DNA of 64,000 nt. It comes from Aquabacterium sp. OR-4. Lineage in GTDB: Bacteria; Pseudomonadota; Gammaproteobacteria; Burkholderiales; Burkholderiaceae_C. The stretch lies in contig NZ_JAOCQD020000002.1 in assembly GCF_025290835.2 (NCBI RefSeq), forward strand, positions 1,984,001 through 2,048,000, written 5' to 3'. Of the stretch, positions 18,596 through 27,136 are shown piece after piece. The notes under the pieces are model-generated. The model saw only the letters and a program-made list of their open reading frames with translations. It did no database searches and was not told where the DNA came from. How positions within the stretch are numbered: the first letter of the stretch is position 1; each line of letters starts with the position of its first letter. The translations under genes were made by a program, and so were the position numbers.

Positions 18596-20158
18596 TCAGC
18601 GTGTGCCCGCCTGAATCAGCAGGCGCCGCAGCGCGTCGGAGTTTGCATTCGTGAAGGCGTCGAGCACGGCATCGGCCGGCGCGCCGGGCAGATCGTCGGC
18701 CGACAGGATCAGTGCGGCGCCGTCGTCGGGCTGGCCGCTGAGCTGCAGCCAGGCCTCCCACAGCTTGGCCTCGAAGTCGCTGGGCGTCCAGCGGCCGCCC
18801 ACCCAGTACACGCGGCGCAGCTTCAGCGCCTGCTTGCTGCCCATGGCGCTGCCACGCGGCTCGCCCAGCAGATCGGCCGCCAGCCAGCGGTCGGGCCCGC
18901 CTGCCGGCACGCTGACCGTGCGGCGGGTCTGGCTGACCTGGTTCCAGGCCTCGTCCTCGCTGTGCACCAGGATGTTGACCGAGCTCACCAGCTTGCGACC
19001 GGGTGCCTGGTCGCGGTAGTACATCAGGTGCACGCCCACCGCGCCCTGCGGCCCGCGGTAGCCGCGGTGCAGTTCGGGTGATGCGCCTTCGTAGCGCGGC
19101 CGCCAGGTCGTCAGGCGGCTGTCGTCGGCGGACCAGCCGGGGCCCAGGGTGTCGGGCAGCGCCAGGGCTGGTGCCGGGCTGGCTGCGCCCGGGCCGGCCT
19201 TGGCCAGCAGCAGCGGCCAGGCCACGGCCGCGATGCACAGCAGGGCCGCCAGCCAGGTCTGGCCCTGGCCCGGCACGCTGGCCGGCGGGCCGACGCGGCT
19301 GGCGTCGAACGGCTGCTCGGCCTGGGCCCAGCGCGCGCCGATGAAAAACAGCGCCGTGATCACGATGCCGAAGAACACCCAGCCGTAGACGATGTGGTCC
19401 ACGCCGGTGGCGATCTTGTTGTTGGACAGGTGGCCCAGCATCACGATGATGTAGGCGCGCAGCCAGTTGGCCAGCACCGGCGTCAGCAGCGAGGCCACCA
19501 CGAACAGCAGGCGGCGGCGCATGCTGGTGTAGTTGAGGTAGGCGAACAACGTGCCCACCATGAACGAGGCCATCAGATAGCGGATGCCGCTGCAGGCTTC
19601 CACCACCGACCAGCGGCCCGACGGGATCACGAACTGCTGGCCCTCGCGGAACACCGGGATGCCGGTCAGCCGCAGCGCGCCGATGGTGAAGTCGGCCGTC
19701 ATCTCCATCAGCAGCGGCGTCATGAACTCGCCGAAGGGCACGGCGAAGAACAGAAAGCCCAGCGGAAACAGGATCTGCCGCGCCACCGCCCAGCCCAGCA
19801 CCGCCGGCACGCCGGCCACCAGCAGGCCGGTGAAGGCAAAGTGCGCCGCGGCATTGACCACCACCTTGTCGGCCAGCCACCACAGCGCCGCCAGCAGGGC
19901 CAGCGGCAGCAGCATCCAGGGCTGGGCGCGCGGCGTCAGCGCGGCCAGCGCCTCACGCTGGCGCCAGATCAGCCACAGCGAGATGGGCGGCACCACGAAG
20001 GCGTGGGTGAAGGTCTCGGAGCGGTCCCAGATCTCGACCATGCCCAGACCGGTGGCGCGGTAGAGCCACAGCACGGCGGCCAGGTAGGCCAGCATGGCCA
20101 GGCCGGGCCCGCGCCAGACGGACGGGATGCGCAGGGCGGGCAAGGTGGCGGTGTTCAT
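18596..20158 (-). CDS. xrtA: Exosortase A fused to EpsI domain
   Basis: A 520-residue integral membrane transpeptidase-like protein that processes proteins ending in a PEP-CTERM tail, probably handing them to a glycan or lipid anchor outside the inner membrane. About eight membrane segments fill residues 20-275; the conserved active-site residues are visible as C189 (VEACSG), R234 (NWLRAY) and H255 (VDHIVYGWVFFG). After a linker, residues 300-520 form the periplasmic EpsI domain seen fused to exosortase A. The ATG at 20,158 overlaps the upstream glycosyltransferase stop (ATGA). A clear substrate is encoded at 31,761. Confidence 0.96.
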   Translation of the reverse strand: MNTATLPALRIPSVWRGPGLAMLAYLAAVLWLYRATGLGMVEIWDRSETFTHAFVVPPISLWLIWRQREALAALTPRAQPWMLLPLALLAALWWLADKVVVNAAAHFAFTGLLVAGVPAVLGWAVARQILFPLGFLFFAVPFGEFMTPLLMEMTADFTIGALRLTGIPVFREGQQFVIPSGRWSVVEACSGIRYLMASFMVGTLFAYLNYTSMRRRLLFVVASLLTPVLANWLRAYIIVMLGHLSNNKIATGVDHIVYGWVFFGIVITALFFIGARWAQAEQPFDASRVGPPASVPGQGQTWLAALLCIAAVAWPLLLAKAGPGAASPAPALALPDTLGPGWSADDSRLTTWRPRYEGASPELHRGYRGPQGAVGVHLMYYRDQAPGRKLVSSVNILVHSEDEAWNQVSQTRRTVSVPAGGPDRWLAADLLGEPRGSAMGSKQALKLRRVYWVGGRWTPSDFEAKLWEAWLQLSGQPDDGAALILSADDLPGAPADAVLDAFTNANSDALRRLLIQAGTR

Positions 20159-21393
20159 GCGAAGGCCGGGGTCGGTGCGCTGCGGGCGGTGGCCAGCGCG
20201 CGTTCGAGGATGCGGTCGAGCGGCGCCAGACGCGCTGCCCAGCTGTAGTGGTCCAGCACGAAATGCCGCGCGCGCTGGCCCAGGGCCTCGGCGGCGGGGG
20301 CGTCGCGCAGCAGCGTGTCGATCTGCCGCACATAGTCGTCGGGCGTGGTGGCGGCGGCCAGGTGCTGGCCATCGGCGGCGGCGATGGCCTCGGCGCAGGC
20401 CGCTGCGCACACCACCGGCCGGGCCATGGCCATGGCCTCGAGCACCTTGTTCTGCACGCCGCGCGCCAGGCGCAGCGGCGCCACCACGGCGCGCGCATGC
20501 TGCAGGTAGGGCCGCACGTCGGGCACCGTGCCGGTGACCTGCACCGCCGCACCGGCCAGCGCCTGCACCGCCGGGCTGGGCGCGCGGCCGACGATGTGCA
20601 GGCGCAGGGCCGGCCAGCGCTGGCGCAGCGCCGGCAGCATGGCCTGCACGAACCAGCTCACCGCGTCGACATTGGGCCAGTAGTCCATGGCGCCGGTGAA
20701 CACCAGCGGCAGCTCGTCGGCGGTGAACGGTGAGGCGCGCTCGGCGAGCGGCGCGAAGCTTTGCGCATCGACGCCATTGCCCACCGCCGCCACACGGCCG
20801 GCGCAATCGGGCGCCAGACGCTCGAACAGCGCCACTTCCTTGTCGGTGACCAGGAAGGACTGCGTGGCACCCTGCACCGCCATGCGCTCGTAGGCCAGCA
20901 GGCGTTCGCCTTCGCGGCGATAGATCCACGACATCGGCCAGGCGTGGTTGGCGGCGTATTCGGTCCACTTGGCCGAATCCACATCCACCAGATCGAGCAG
21001 CAGCGGCCGGCCGGGGGCGTGCACGGCATAGGGCGCCATGGCTGACGAGAACACCACCACCGCGTCGATGCCCTCGCGGGCCACGGTCTCGCGCACCCAG
21101 CGGTGCAGGCCGGCATCGGCGTAGTAGCGCAGCGTGAGCGCCTGGCCGGTGGCCAGCCCGCCCAGGCTGCGCAGGCGCGCACCGCGCGGCGCCAGCGGCA
21201 CGGCGCACAGGCTGGCGCACAGCGCGCGCAGGGCAGGCAGGTGCTGGGCATCGTCGGGGTCGTCGACAAAGGTGCCCAGGTGCACCTGGTGCCCCTGCTC
21301 GAGCAGGTGCCGCAGCAGGTGGTACGAGCGCACCTTGTCGCCCTTGTTGGGCGGGTACGGCAGGCGGTGCACCAGGTACAGCAGCTTGGCCAT
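20155..21393 (-). CDS. PEP-CTERM/exosortase A-associated sugar transferase (Stp1-like)
   Basis: A 412-residue GT-B glycosyltransferase. The opening LLYLVHRLPYPPNKGDKVRS (4-23) and the FTGAMDYWPN segment near residue 230 are signatures of the Stp1-type sugar transferase encoded beside exosortase A. The C-terminal domain has VAPLRLARGVQNKVLEAMAM, the donor-binding region. It immediately precedes xrtA with a 4-base overlap and follows the FemAB-like gene by 22 bases, the conserved order in this type of locus. It should add a specific sugar of the EPS repeat; which sugar is unknown. Confidence 0.92.
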   Translation of the reverse strand: MAKLLYLVHRLPYPPNKGDKVRSYHLLRHLLEQGHQVHLGTFVDDPDDAQHLPALRALCASLCAVPLAPRGARLRSLGGLATGQALTLRYYADAGLHRWVRETVAREGIDAVVVFSSAMAPYAVHAPGRPLLLDLVDVDSAKWTEYAANHAWPMSWIYRREGERLLAYERMAVQGATQSFLVTDKEVALFERLAPDCAGRVAAVGNGVDAQSFAPLAERASPFTADELPLVFTGAMDYWPNVDAVSWFVQAMLPALRQRWPALRLHIVGRAPSPAVQALAGAAVQVTGTVPDVRPYLQHARAVVAPLRLARGVQNKVLEAMAMARPVVCAAACAEAIAAADGQHLAAATTPDDYVRQIDTLLRDAPAAEALGQRARHFVLDHYSWAARLAPLDRILERALATARSAPTPAFA

Positions 21394-21415
21394 GGTGGAC
21401 GGGGCGGCCTGCGGC

Positions 21416-22480
21416 TCAGCCCAGGCTGCGCACGATGAAGGGCCCCAGCCAGTTGGCCACGCCGATCGGCAGCTTGCGCCAGGTCTCGATCAGCAGCTTG
21501 TACTTGGCGTTGTTGGGGTTGTTCTGGGGCACGCTGTCGCGCTTGTACAGGCGGTACTCGTAGTGCAGTGGCGTGGGCTCGAAGCCCCAGTTCTTCTTGA
21601 ACGCATAGGGGCCGGTGCCCTGCTTGCTGCGGCCGTAGTCGAACAGCTCGAGCCCGCGGGCGCAGGCGCGGCGCATCAGCTCCCAGTACTTGAAGTCGTT
21701 GGCCGCCAGGTCGCGCGCATCGACATGGTCGCCAGCGTAGTAGGGCAGCACCTCGTTGCGGAAGTAGAAGCTCATCACCACCGACAAGGCCCGGCCGTCG
21801 GGCGCCACCACGGTGAGGCATTCGCAGTCGTCGCCGAACTCGTCGCGCAGCGCCTGGAACCAGCGCTTGGGCATGGCCGGCGTGCCGTGGCGGTGCACGT
21901 TGTCGGCATACAGCGCAAAAAAGCGCTCGACGCCGGGGTCGATCTCGCTGCGCAGCTCGTTCTTGATGCCCTTGCGCACCATGGCCCGCTGCTTGCGCGG
22001 AATGGCCAGCATGTTGGCCTCTTCGTCGGGCAGGATGGGCTTGCGGAAGGTGACGTACAGGTCTTGCAGCGGCCAGTCGTCATGGCGGCGCTGCACGTTG
22101 CGCAGCTCGAGATGCTGCACGCCGCTGCGCTCGGCAATGGCCTGGGCCTGGGCCTCGAGCGCGGCCACGGCTTCGTCGTCGCTGGCTGCCACGCCGCCGT
22201 ACACGGCAAAGGGCAGGCCGGTGAGCGCATGGCCGAACAGCAGGCTCTTGACCCGCGCCAGCGGCAGCACGCCCGCGATGCGGCCATCGCGCTCGGCATA
22301 CAGAAAGTGGGTCTCGTGGCCGAACACGCGCTCGATCACCCGCTGCCAGCCGGCGCGGTGAAAAAAGCTCGCCTGCGGGCACTGCAGCACAAAGGCATCC
22401 CAGCGCGCCGAGGTGGCCGCATCGCTGCTCGCCAGGCTGCGCACCTGCAGCCCGGTGGTGCTCACTGCGGCGGGCGTCAT
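21416..22480 (-). CDS. FemAB-like protein of the XrtA/PEP-CTERM system
   Basis: A 354-residue member of the FemAB/GNAT-like acyl- or aminoacyl-transferase superfamily, of the subfamily linked to exosortase A. The conserved C-terminal stretch ELFDYGRSKQGTGPYAFKKN (278-297) is distinctive, and SFYFRNEVLPYYAG at 237-250 forms part of the acyl-binding core. No signal peptide. The acceptor is unknown; transfer of an amino acid to the polysaccharide or its lipid carrier is the usual suggestion. The ATG at 22,480 overlaps the deacetylase stop; the frame upstream to 22,798 is shadow sequence. Confidence 0.92.
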   Translation of the reverse strand: MTPAAVSTTGLQVRSLASSDAATSARWDAFVLQCPQASFFHRAGWQRVIERVFGHETHFLYAERDGRIAGVLPLARVKSLLFGHALTGLPFAVYGGVAASDDEAVAALEAQAQAIAERSGVQHLELRNVQRRHDDWPLQDLYVTFRKPILPDEEANMLAIPRKQRAMVRKGIKNELRSEIDPGVERFFALYADNVHRHGTPAMPKRWFQALRDEFGDDCECLTVVAPDGRALSVVMSFYFRNEVLPYYAGDHVDARDLAANDFKYWELMRRACARGLELFDYGRSKQGTGPYAFKKNWGFEPTPLHYEYRLYKRDSVPQNNPNNAKYKLLIETWRKLPIGVANWLGPFIVRSLG

Positions 22481-23385
22481 GCCGCGCTCTGCAGGCCCGG
22501 GGCCGGCGGCACGGCGCGGGTGCCAGCCGCTTCGGCGGCGACCAGGAAGACCTCGTCCATGCGGCCCCAGCGGAAGTCGCGCAGCAGCGCATCGAGCCGG
22601 CCATGCACCTTGTCGAGGTTGACGTAGTGGCGAAAGCGCGTGCGCGCATCGATGCCCGGCACCCGCGGCTGGCCGGGATCGACCTCCCAGGGGTGCATGT
22701 AGAACACCGCCGCCTGGCCATCGACCGCGTTGACGCGGCGGATCATCCAGCGCGACAGCGCATAGGGCATCAGCCTGAACCAGCCGCCACCGCTGCACGG
22801 CAGGTTGCGGCCGGCCAGGTGCACGGTGGTGGCCGGCACCTCGAGCAGGCCCTGGCGCACGCTGTGGGCAAAACGCGGCGCATCGGGCATGCCGTAGTGG
22901 TCATGCTGGATCGGGAACAGGCTCGAGCTGTAGCGGTAGCCGGCCTCGCGCAGGCAGTCAAAGGCCCACAGATTGCCCTGGCCGATCGAGAAGCTGGGGG
23001 CGCGGTAGCCGGTGACGGTGACGCCACCGATGTCTTCGAGCAGCGCACGGGCGCGCACGATGTCGTCGCTGAACTGGGCGCGGCTGAGGTCGCTGGCGCG
23101 CTCGTGGCCATAGCCGTGGCTGGCCAGCTCGTGGCCGCCGGCCACGATGCGCCGCACCAGTTGCGGGTAGCGCTCGGCAATCCAGCCGAGCGTGAAGAAG
23201 GTGGCGCGCACACCGCGCTGGGCCAGCAGCGCCAGGATGCGGTCGACATTGGCCTCCACCCGGCACTCGCGCGTATCCCACTCGCTGCGCGCGATGTAGG
23301 GCGCCATCGCCGAGACCTGGAAGTAGTCTTCGACGTCGATGGTCAGCGCGTTGGTGATCGGGGTGGACTGCATGGGTCGGGACAT
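22477..23385 (-). CDS. XrtA-type polysaccharide deacetylase (DUF3473-containing)
   Basis: A 302-residue NodB-domain protein. The metal and catalytic residues lie in TIDVEDYF (15-22), the HELASHGYGHE segment (85-95) supplies the metal histidines, and GYRAPSFSIG supplies the next motif. The C-terminal third (SGGGWFRLMPY and MHPWEVDPGQPR) matches the DUF3473 extension specific to exosortase-associated deacetylases. Length is normal. It lies between the ATPase gene (89-base gap) and the FemAB-like gene (ATGA overlap). It should de-N-acetylate the exported glycan or its precursor. Confidence 0.93.
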   Translation of the reverse strand: MSRPMQSTPITNALTIDVEDYFQVSAMAPYIARSEWDTRECRVEANVDRILALLAQRGVRATFFTLGWIAERYPQLVRRIVAGGHELASHGYGHERASDLSRAQFSDDIVRARALLEDIGGVTVTGYRAPSFSIGQGNLWAFDCLREAGYRYSSSLFPIQHDHYGMPDAPRFAHSVRQGLLEVPATTVHLAGRNLPCSGGGWFRLMPYALSRWMIRRVNAVDGQAAVFYMHPWEVDPGQPRVPGIDARTRFRHYVNLDKVHGRLDALLRDFRWGRMDEVFLVAAEAAGTRAVPPAPGLQSAA

Positions 23386-23474
23386 CGGTGGCGGCGCACG
23401 CCGAGGCTAGCGCAAGGGTGTGACGGCGTGCGCGGCGCGCGGGCCGAGGCTGCGCCGCAGATCACGCTGCATGG

Positions 23475-24602
23475 CTACTTGGGGCCCTCGTCGCCTGGCT
23501 TCTTGACCGCCGCCACCAGTTGCTGGATCAGCGCCAGCAGCTGAATGTTGGTGCGCTCCAGGCGCAGCAGGCCGCGCTCGATGCGCTGCAGCTGGTCGCC
23601 CCGGCTTTCGCCGGCCAGCCGGCCGATCTGGCGCGACATGGTGTCGGCCGCCGCCGGATCGAGCTGCAACTTGCTCAGGTCCACATCGAGCGCCGCGGCC
23701 GTGGTGGTGCTCAGCGGCATCGGCGCGCTGATGTCGCCGCGAGCGCCCTCGCCCACCTGGGCCTGGGCCACGGCCGGCCGCGACGGCACCTCGGCCTCCT
23801 GGGCGAACTCTTTCACCACCTCGTCGACGTCGGTGCCCTCGAAATGGGTCTTGCCGCCCAGAAATCCGGCCAGCAGCAGGCGGTCGCACAGCGAGTTGAT
23901 GCGCCGCGGAATACCGCCCGAGGCCTTGTAGATCGACTCGTGCGCGCCGGGCGCGAAGCTGGGCTTGCCCGACGAGCCGGCGCATTTGAGGCGGTGCTCG
24001 ATGTAGTGCTGGGTTTCCTCCTGGTCCATCGGCCCGATGTGGCAGGTGGCCGCCACGCGCTGGCGGAACTGCTCCATCTCGGGCCGCTGCAGGATCTCGC
24101 GAAACTCGGGCTGGCCGACCAGAAAGCTCTGCATCAGCGCCTGGTTGCCGAACTGGAAGTTCGACAGCATGCGCAGCTCTTCGACCGCGCGCGGCGTGAG
24201 GTTCTGCGCCTCGTCGACGATCAGCAGGCAGCGCTTGCCCTTGCTCGTCTGGCTGATCAAGAAGGCCTCGAGCGTGATCAGCAGCTCGCTCTTGGGCACG
24301 TCCTTGACCTTGAAGCCGAACGAGGCGCCCACCATGCGCAGCGTGTCCTCTGCGCCGAGCTGGGTGGTGACCAGATGGCCCACCACCACATTGCTGCCGT
24401 GCAGGCTGTCGATCAGCGTGCGCAGCAGCGTGGTCTTGCCGGCACCGATCTCGCCGGTGATGACGATGAAGCCCTCGTTGCGCGACACGCCGTAGTCGAG
24501 GTAGGCCTTGGCACGCCGGTGCTGCTTGCTACCGAAGTAGAAAGTCGGGTCGGGGTTGAGCTGGAAGGGCTTGTTGGTGAGCCCGTAAAACGCTTCGTAC
24601 AT
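23475..24602 (-). CDS. XrtA/PEP-CTERM system-associated ATPase (ExeA/GspA-like)
   Basis: A 375-residue AAA+ ATPase. MYEAFYGLTNKPFQLNPDP at the N-terminus is diagnostic of the ExeA-like family found in exosortase A loci. Walker A is GEIGAGKTT (50-58) and Walker B is CLLIVDEAQ (125-133). The last hundred residues are less conserved, with a leucine-rich amphipathic segment near 330-365 that could form a coiled coil. It follows the outer-membrane protein gene by 3 bases. By analogy with GspA it may remodel or gate an envelope structure; the partner is unknown. Confidence 0.93.
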   Translation of the reverse strand: MYEAFYGLTNKPFQLNPDPTFYFGSKQHRRAKAYLDYGVSRNEGFIVITGEIGAGKTTLLRTLIDSLHGSNVVVGHLVTTQLGAEDTLRMVGASFGFKVKDVPKSELLITLEAFLISQTSKGKRCLLIVDEAQNLTPRAVEELRMLSNFQFGNQALMQSFLVGQPEFREILQRPEMEQFRQRVAATCHIGPMDQEETQHYIEHRLKCAGSSGKPSFAPGAHESIYKASGGIPRRINSLCDRLLLAGFLGGKTHFEGTDVDEVVKEFAQEAEVPSRPAVAQAQVGEGARGDISAPMPLSTTTAAALDVDLSKLQLDPAAADTMSRQIGRLAGESRGDQLQRIERGLLRLERTNIQLLALIQQLVAAVKKPGDEGPK

Positions 24603-24605
24603 GGC

Positions 24606-26147
24606 TCAGAACTGCATGCTGTAGGTCCCGGTGAGCGAACTCTCCGAGTACGAGCGGGCGCCGGTCTCATTGAGACTGCGCCGCGCGGAAACCGACCACG
24701 ACGTGCGCGGCGACAGCGAACCACCCAGGCGGTACGTGACAAAGCGCGCACGGCTGGACTGGGTGGACAAATCGCCACGGGACTGGTTGGCACCCAGACC
24801 CAGGTTGGTGCTCAGGTCGGGGGCGAGCTGATGCGACAGGTTCAGTGACACGTTGTTCATGCGCACCTGGCTCGACTGGGCCAGGTCGCCGGTGGCCTGT
24901 ACGGCACCACCGACGCGCCGCGACAGGTTGCGGCTGAGCGACACGGTGACCGACGACCGGGCATGGCGCCAGGCCGACGACAGCTCGAGGCGCTCGTCGA
25001 GGGTCTGTGCCGAGCTCAGGAAGCTGCCGCGCACCAGGCCATCACGCGGGATGCCGTTGGCCCGCAGGTAGTTCTCGACCAGCACGTCGCGCTTGACCGG
25101 ATCGGGCTCGGAGGCCGCGAACAGCGCGAAGTACAGGTCGTAGTTGGTGCCCAGCGTGAGGCTCGACAAGGCCAGCGTCGACGACAGGTTGCGGCTGGCC
25201 GCCACGCGCCAGACGGTCAGCGGCGTGCGGTACGACAAACCCAGCTGGTAGGTGTTGCCGCTCGGACGCTCGCCGAAGGTGGCATCCACCGAAGTCCGGG
25301 GCGACGGCACCCAGGTCGCACCGGCCGACCAGGTGCCCCCGCCGCGTCCCGACGACGAGGCCAGATCACCCACCTCGCGACCGGTGCTCGCCCGCAGGCT
25401 CAGATCGGCCTCGGGCACCTGCCAGCCGGCGCCCACGTTGACGCTGTCGGTCTCGGTGCTTCTGCCGGCCTTGTAGCTGGTCAACTGGTGGTTGAAGCCG
25501 ACGTTCCAGCTCAGCCGCCCGGCCGAGGCCGGGCTCAGGACCAAGGCGGCCGAGCGCAGCGTGGTGTCCCCGCTCGTGGTGCCCGACGCGTCGGTGATGC
25601 GGTAGGCGCCGCTGAGCGAGTAGGCCACCTGGCCGAAGAGCAGGCCCGACAGCCGCGGCGCCACGCCAACCGAGGCCAGCTCGGTGATGTTGTCCGACTC
25701 GCGCCCGTCGTTGGTGGGCTGGGTGCCGAAGGCCGACTTGGCCGATTGCGCGACCGAGGCCGTCAGGTCGACGAAGCCGCGCGAGGGCAACACCTCGGCC
25801 GACAGATTGGCCAGCAGCGAATGCTGCAGGGCATTGCGCTCGTCGGTGCGGGCATACAGCAGCTGCGAAATCGCATAGTTGGCCCGGCCCACCAGCAGAC
25901 CCGAGCGGCTGGAGTAGCCCACCCCGGCCGACAGGCGGGTGAGGATGTCGGCCGACTTGGTATCGGGGCCGCCATTGACGTTGTCGGTGGCGGTGACCGA
26001 GACCGCGGCGTTCGGCTGCAGCACGCCGTTGCTTTGCGCCACCGCCAGCGACGGCAAGCCCATGGCGGCCAGCACGCAGGCCACCGAGGCCCAGTACCCG
26101 GTGTTGCGCAGCGCCAGGCCCGGGGGCTCAGCGCGGTTCAGCGGCAC
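24606..26147 (-). CDS. PEP-CTERM system-associated outer-membrane beta-barrel protein
   Basis: A 513-residue protein with a signal peptide (hydrophobic core VACVLAAMGLPSLAVA, cleavage near AVA-QS) followed by alternating polar/hydrophobic strands rich in Ser, Thr and Asn, ending in GTYSMQF with a terminal Phe as expected for outer-membrane barrels. It matches the family of TIGR03016-type proteins of exosortase A loci. I prefer the GTG at 26,147, within the last codons of the kinase gene, because the signal peptide starts soon after and the upstream frame translates the kinase Tyr-rich region out of frame. It probably supports polysaccharide passage or anchoring at the outer membrane. Confidence 0.87.
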   Translation of the reverse strand: MPLNRAEPPGLALRNTGYWASVACVLAAMGLPSLAVAQSNGVLQPNAAVSVTATDNVNGGPDTKSADILTRLSAGVGYSSRSGLLVGRANYAISQLLYARTDERNALQHSLLANLSAEVLPSRGFVDLTASVAQSAKSAFGTQPTNDGRESDNITELASVGVAPRLSGLLFGQVAYSLSGAYRITDASGTTSGDTTLRSAALVLSPASAGRLSWNVGFNHQLTSYKAGRSTETDSVNVGAGWQVPEADLSLRASTGREVGDLASSSGRGGGTWSAGATWVPSPRTSVDATFGERPSGNTYQLGLSYRTPLTVWRVAASRNLSSTLALSSLTLGTNYDLYFALFAASEPDPVKRDVLVENYLRANGIPRDGLVRGSFLSSAQTLDERLELSSAWRHARSSVTVSLSRNLSRRVGGAVQATGDLAQSSQVRMNNVSLNLSHQLAPDLSTNLGLGANQSRGDLSTQSSRARFVTYRLGGSLSPRTSWSVSARRSLNETGARSYSESSLTGTYSMQF

Positions 26148-27132
26148 CGTCCTGCCCCTGTGCGCCGGCGGGGGCTGCGGCGTCGGCCCCATAGCCGTAT
26201 CCGTAGCCATAACCATAGCGGTGGCCGTAGCCGTAGCCGCCACCCATCGTCGACTGCGCCTGGTTCAACAGCATCAGGCGGATCGGGCAGACCTCGATCG
26301 TGGCCAGCGCATGCTGCACATCGGCCTGCAAGGTCTTGCCGGCATGCACCACCATCACCACCTGGCCCATCTGGCTGGCCAGCACGCGCGACTCGGTGGT
26401 GAGCAACAGGGGCGGCGAATCAAAGATGATGATCCGGTCGGGGTAGCGCGAGGCCATCGCATCCAGCAGCTGGCGCATGGCATCGCTGGCCAGCAGCTCG
26501 GTGGCCTTGGGATGCGGCTGGCCGCTGGGCAGCAACGTGAACTTGTCGACGTTGGTGCGCAGCAGCACGTCCTGCATCTCGGCCTTGCCTTCCAGCAAGT
26601 CCAGCAGGCCTGGCGCCGGCGGCAGGTTCAGTTTGCGCAGCACCGACGGCCTCGCCACGTCGGCATCCACCAGCATCACGGTGTGATCCAGCTCGGCCGC
26701 GATGCTCAGCGCGAGGTTGATCGCCGTGAAGCTCTTGCCCTCGCCCGGCAACGCGCTGGTGACCATGATCAGGTTGCCATGGCGCACCGCGCCAGCGCCC
26801 TTGCCCGACACATTGGCCAGCAGCGGCCGCTTGATCACGCGGAACTGGTCGGCCAGATTGCTGCGCGGCAGGTTGGGCACCAGCAGGTTGTCGCTGGCGA
26901 GCTTGACCAGGTCCAGCTCGACCAGGCGAGACACCGCACTGGCTGGCAGATCCTGCGCGGCCATCGCCACCGGCTCGGCCACATCGGCCGCCGACGCGGG
27001 CGCCACAGGCGCTGCCACAGCGGCCGCCGTGGCCGCCGCCGGCCCGGGAAGACCCTCGTCGACCGGCACCTCGATGCCGGCCGCACGAATCTTGGCCAGT
27101 CGCTCCGCGGCCTGTTCAATCAGACTACTCAT
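26128..27132 (-). CDS. XrtA-associated tyrosine autokinase (BY-kinase, EpsG/CpsD-like)
   Basis: A 334-residue cytoplasmic BY-kinase. Walker A is TSALPGEGKS (125-134), Walker A' is LVDADVARPS (154-163), and Walker B is RIIIFDSPP. The C-terminal tail carries seven tyrosines at residues 300-314 in a Gly-Tyr repeat, the autophosphorylation cluster. Residues 30-60 are an alanine/proline-rich linker. It pairs with the chain-length determinant encoded 4 bases upstream; together they would act like a split Wzc, with phosphorylation cycling controlling chain length and export. Confidence 0.95.
   Translation of the reverse strand: MSSLIEQAAERLAKIRAAGIEVPVDEGLPGPAAATAAAVAAPVAPASAADVAEPVAMAAQDLPASAVSRLVELDLVKLASDNLLVPNLPRSNLADQFRVIKRPLLANVSGKGAGAVRHGNLIMVTSALPGEGKSFTAINLALSIAAELDHTVMLVDADVARPSVLRKLNLPPAPGLLDLLEGKAEMQDVLLRTNVDKFTLLPSGQPHPKATELLASDAMRQLLDAMASRYPDRIIIFDSPPLLLTTESRVLASQMGQVVMVVHAGKTLQADVQHALATIEVCPIRLMLLNQAQSTMGGGYGYGHRYGYGYGYGYGADAAAPAGAQGQDGAAEPR
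26191..26235 (-). repeat. In-frame hexanucleotide repeat encoding the Tyr cluster
   Basis: Seven near-identical Gly-Tyr codon pairs (one interrupted by His-Arg) lie in the 3' end of the kinase gene. On the plus strand they read as repeats of ccgtag, ccatag or ccgtat. The unit is six bases, so gain or loss of units would keep the reading frame and change the number of phosphorylatable tyrosines. Repeat units differ in the third codon base, which should limit slippage. Confidence 0.85.
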
Positions 27133-27136
27133 GCCG

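Noticed and set aside
26191..26235. Repeat considered as a CRISPR or satellite
   Set aside because: The units are six bases, in frame, and encode the expected Tyr cluster of a BY-kinase.
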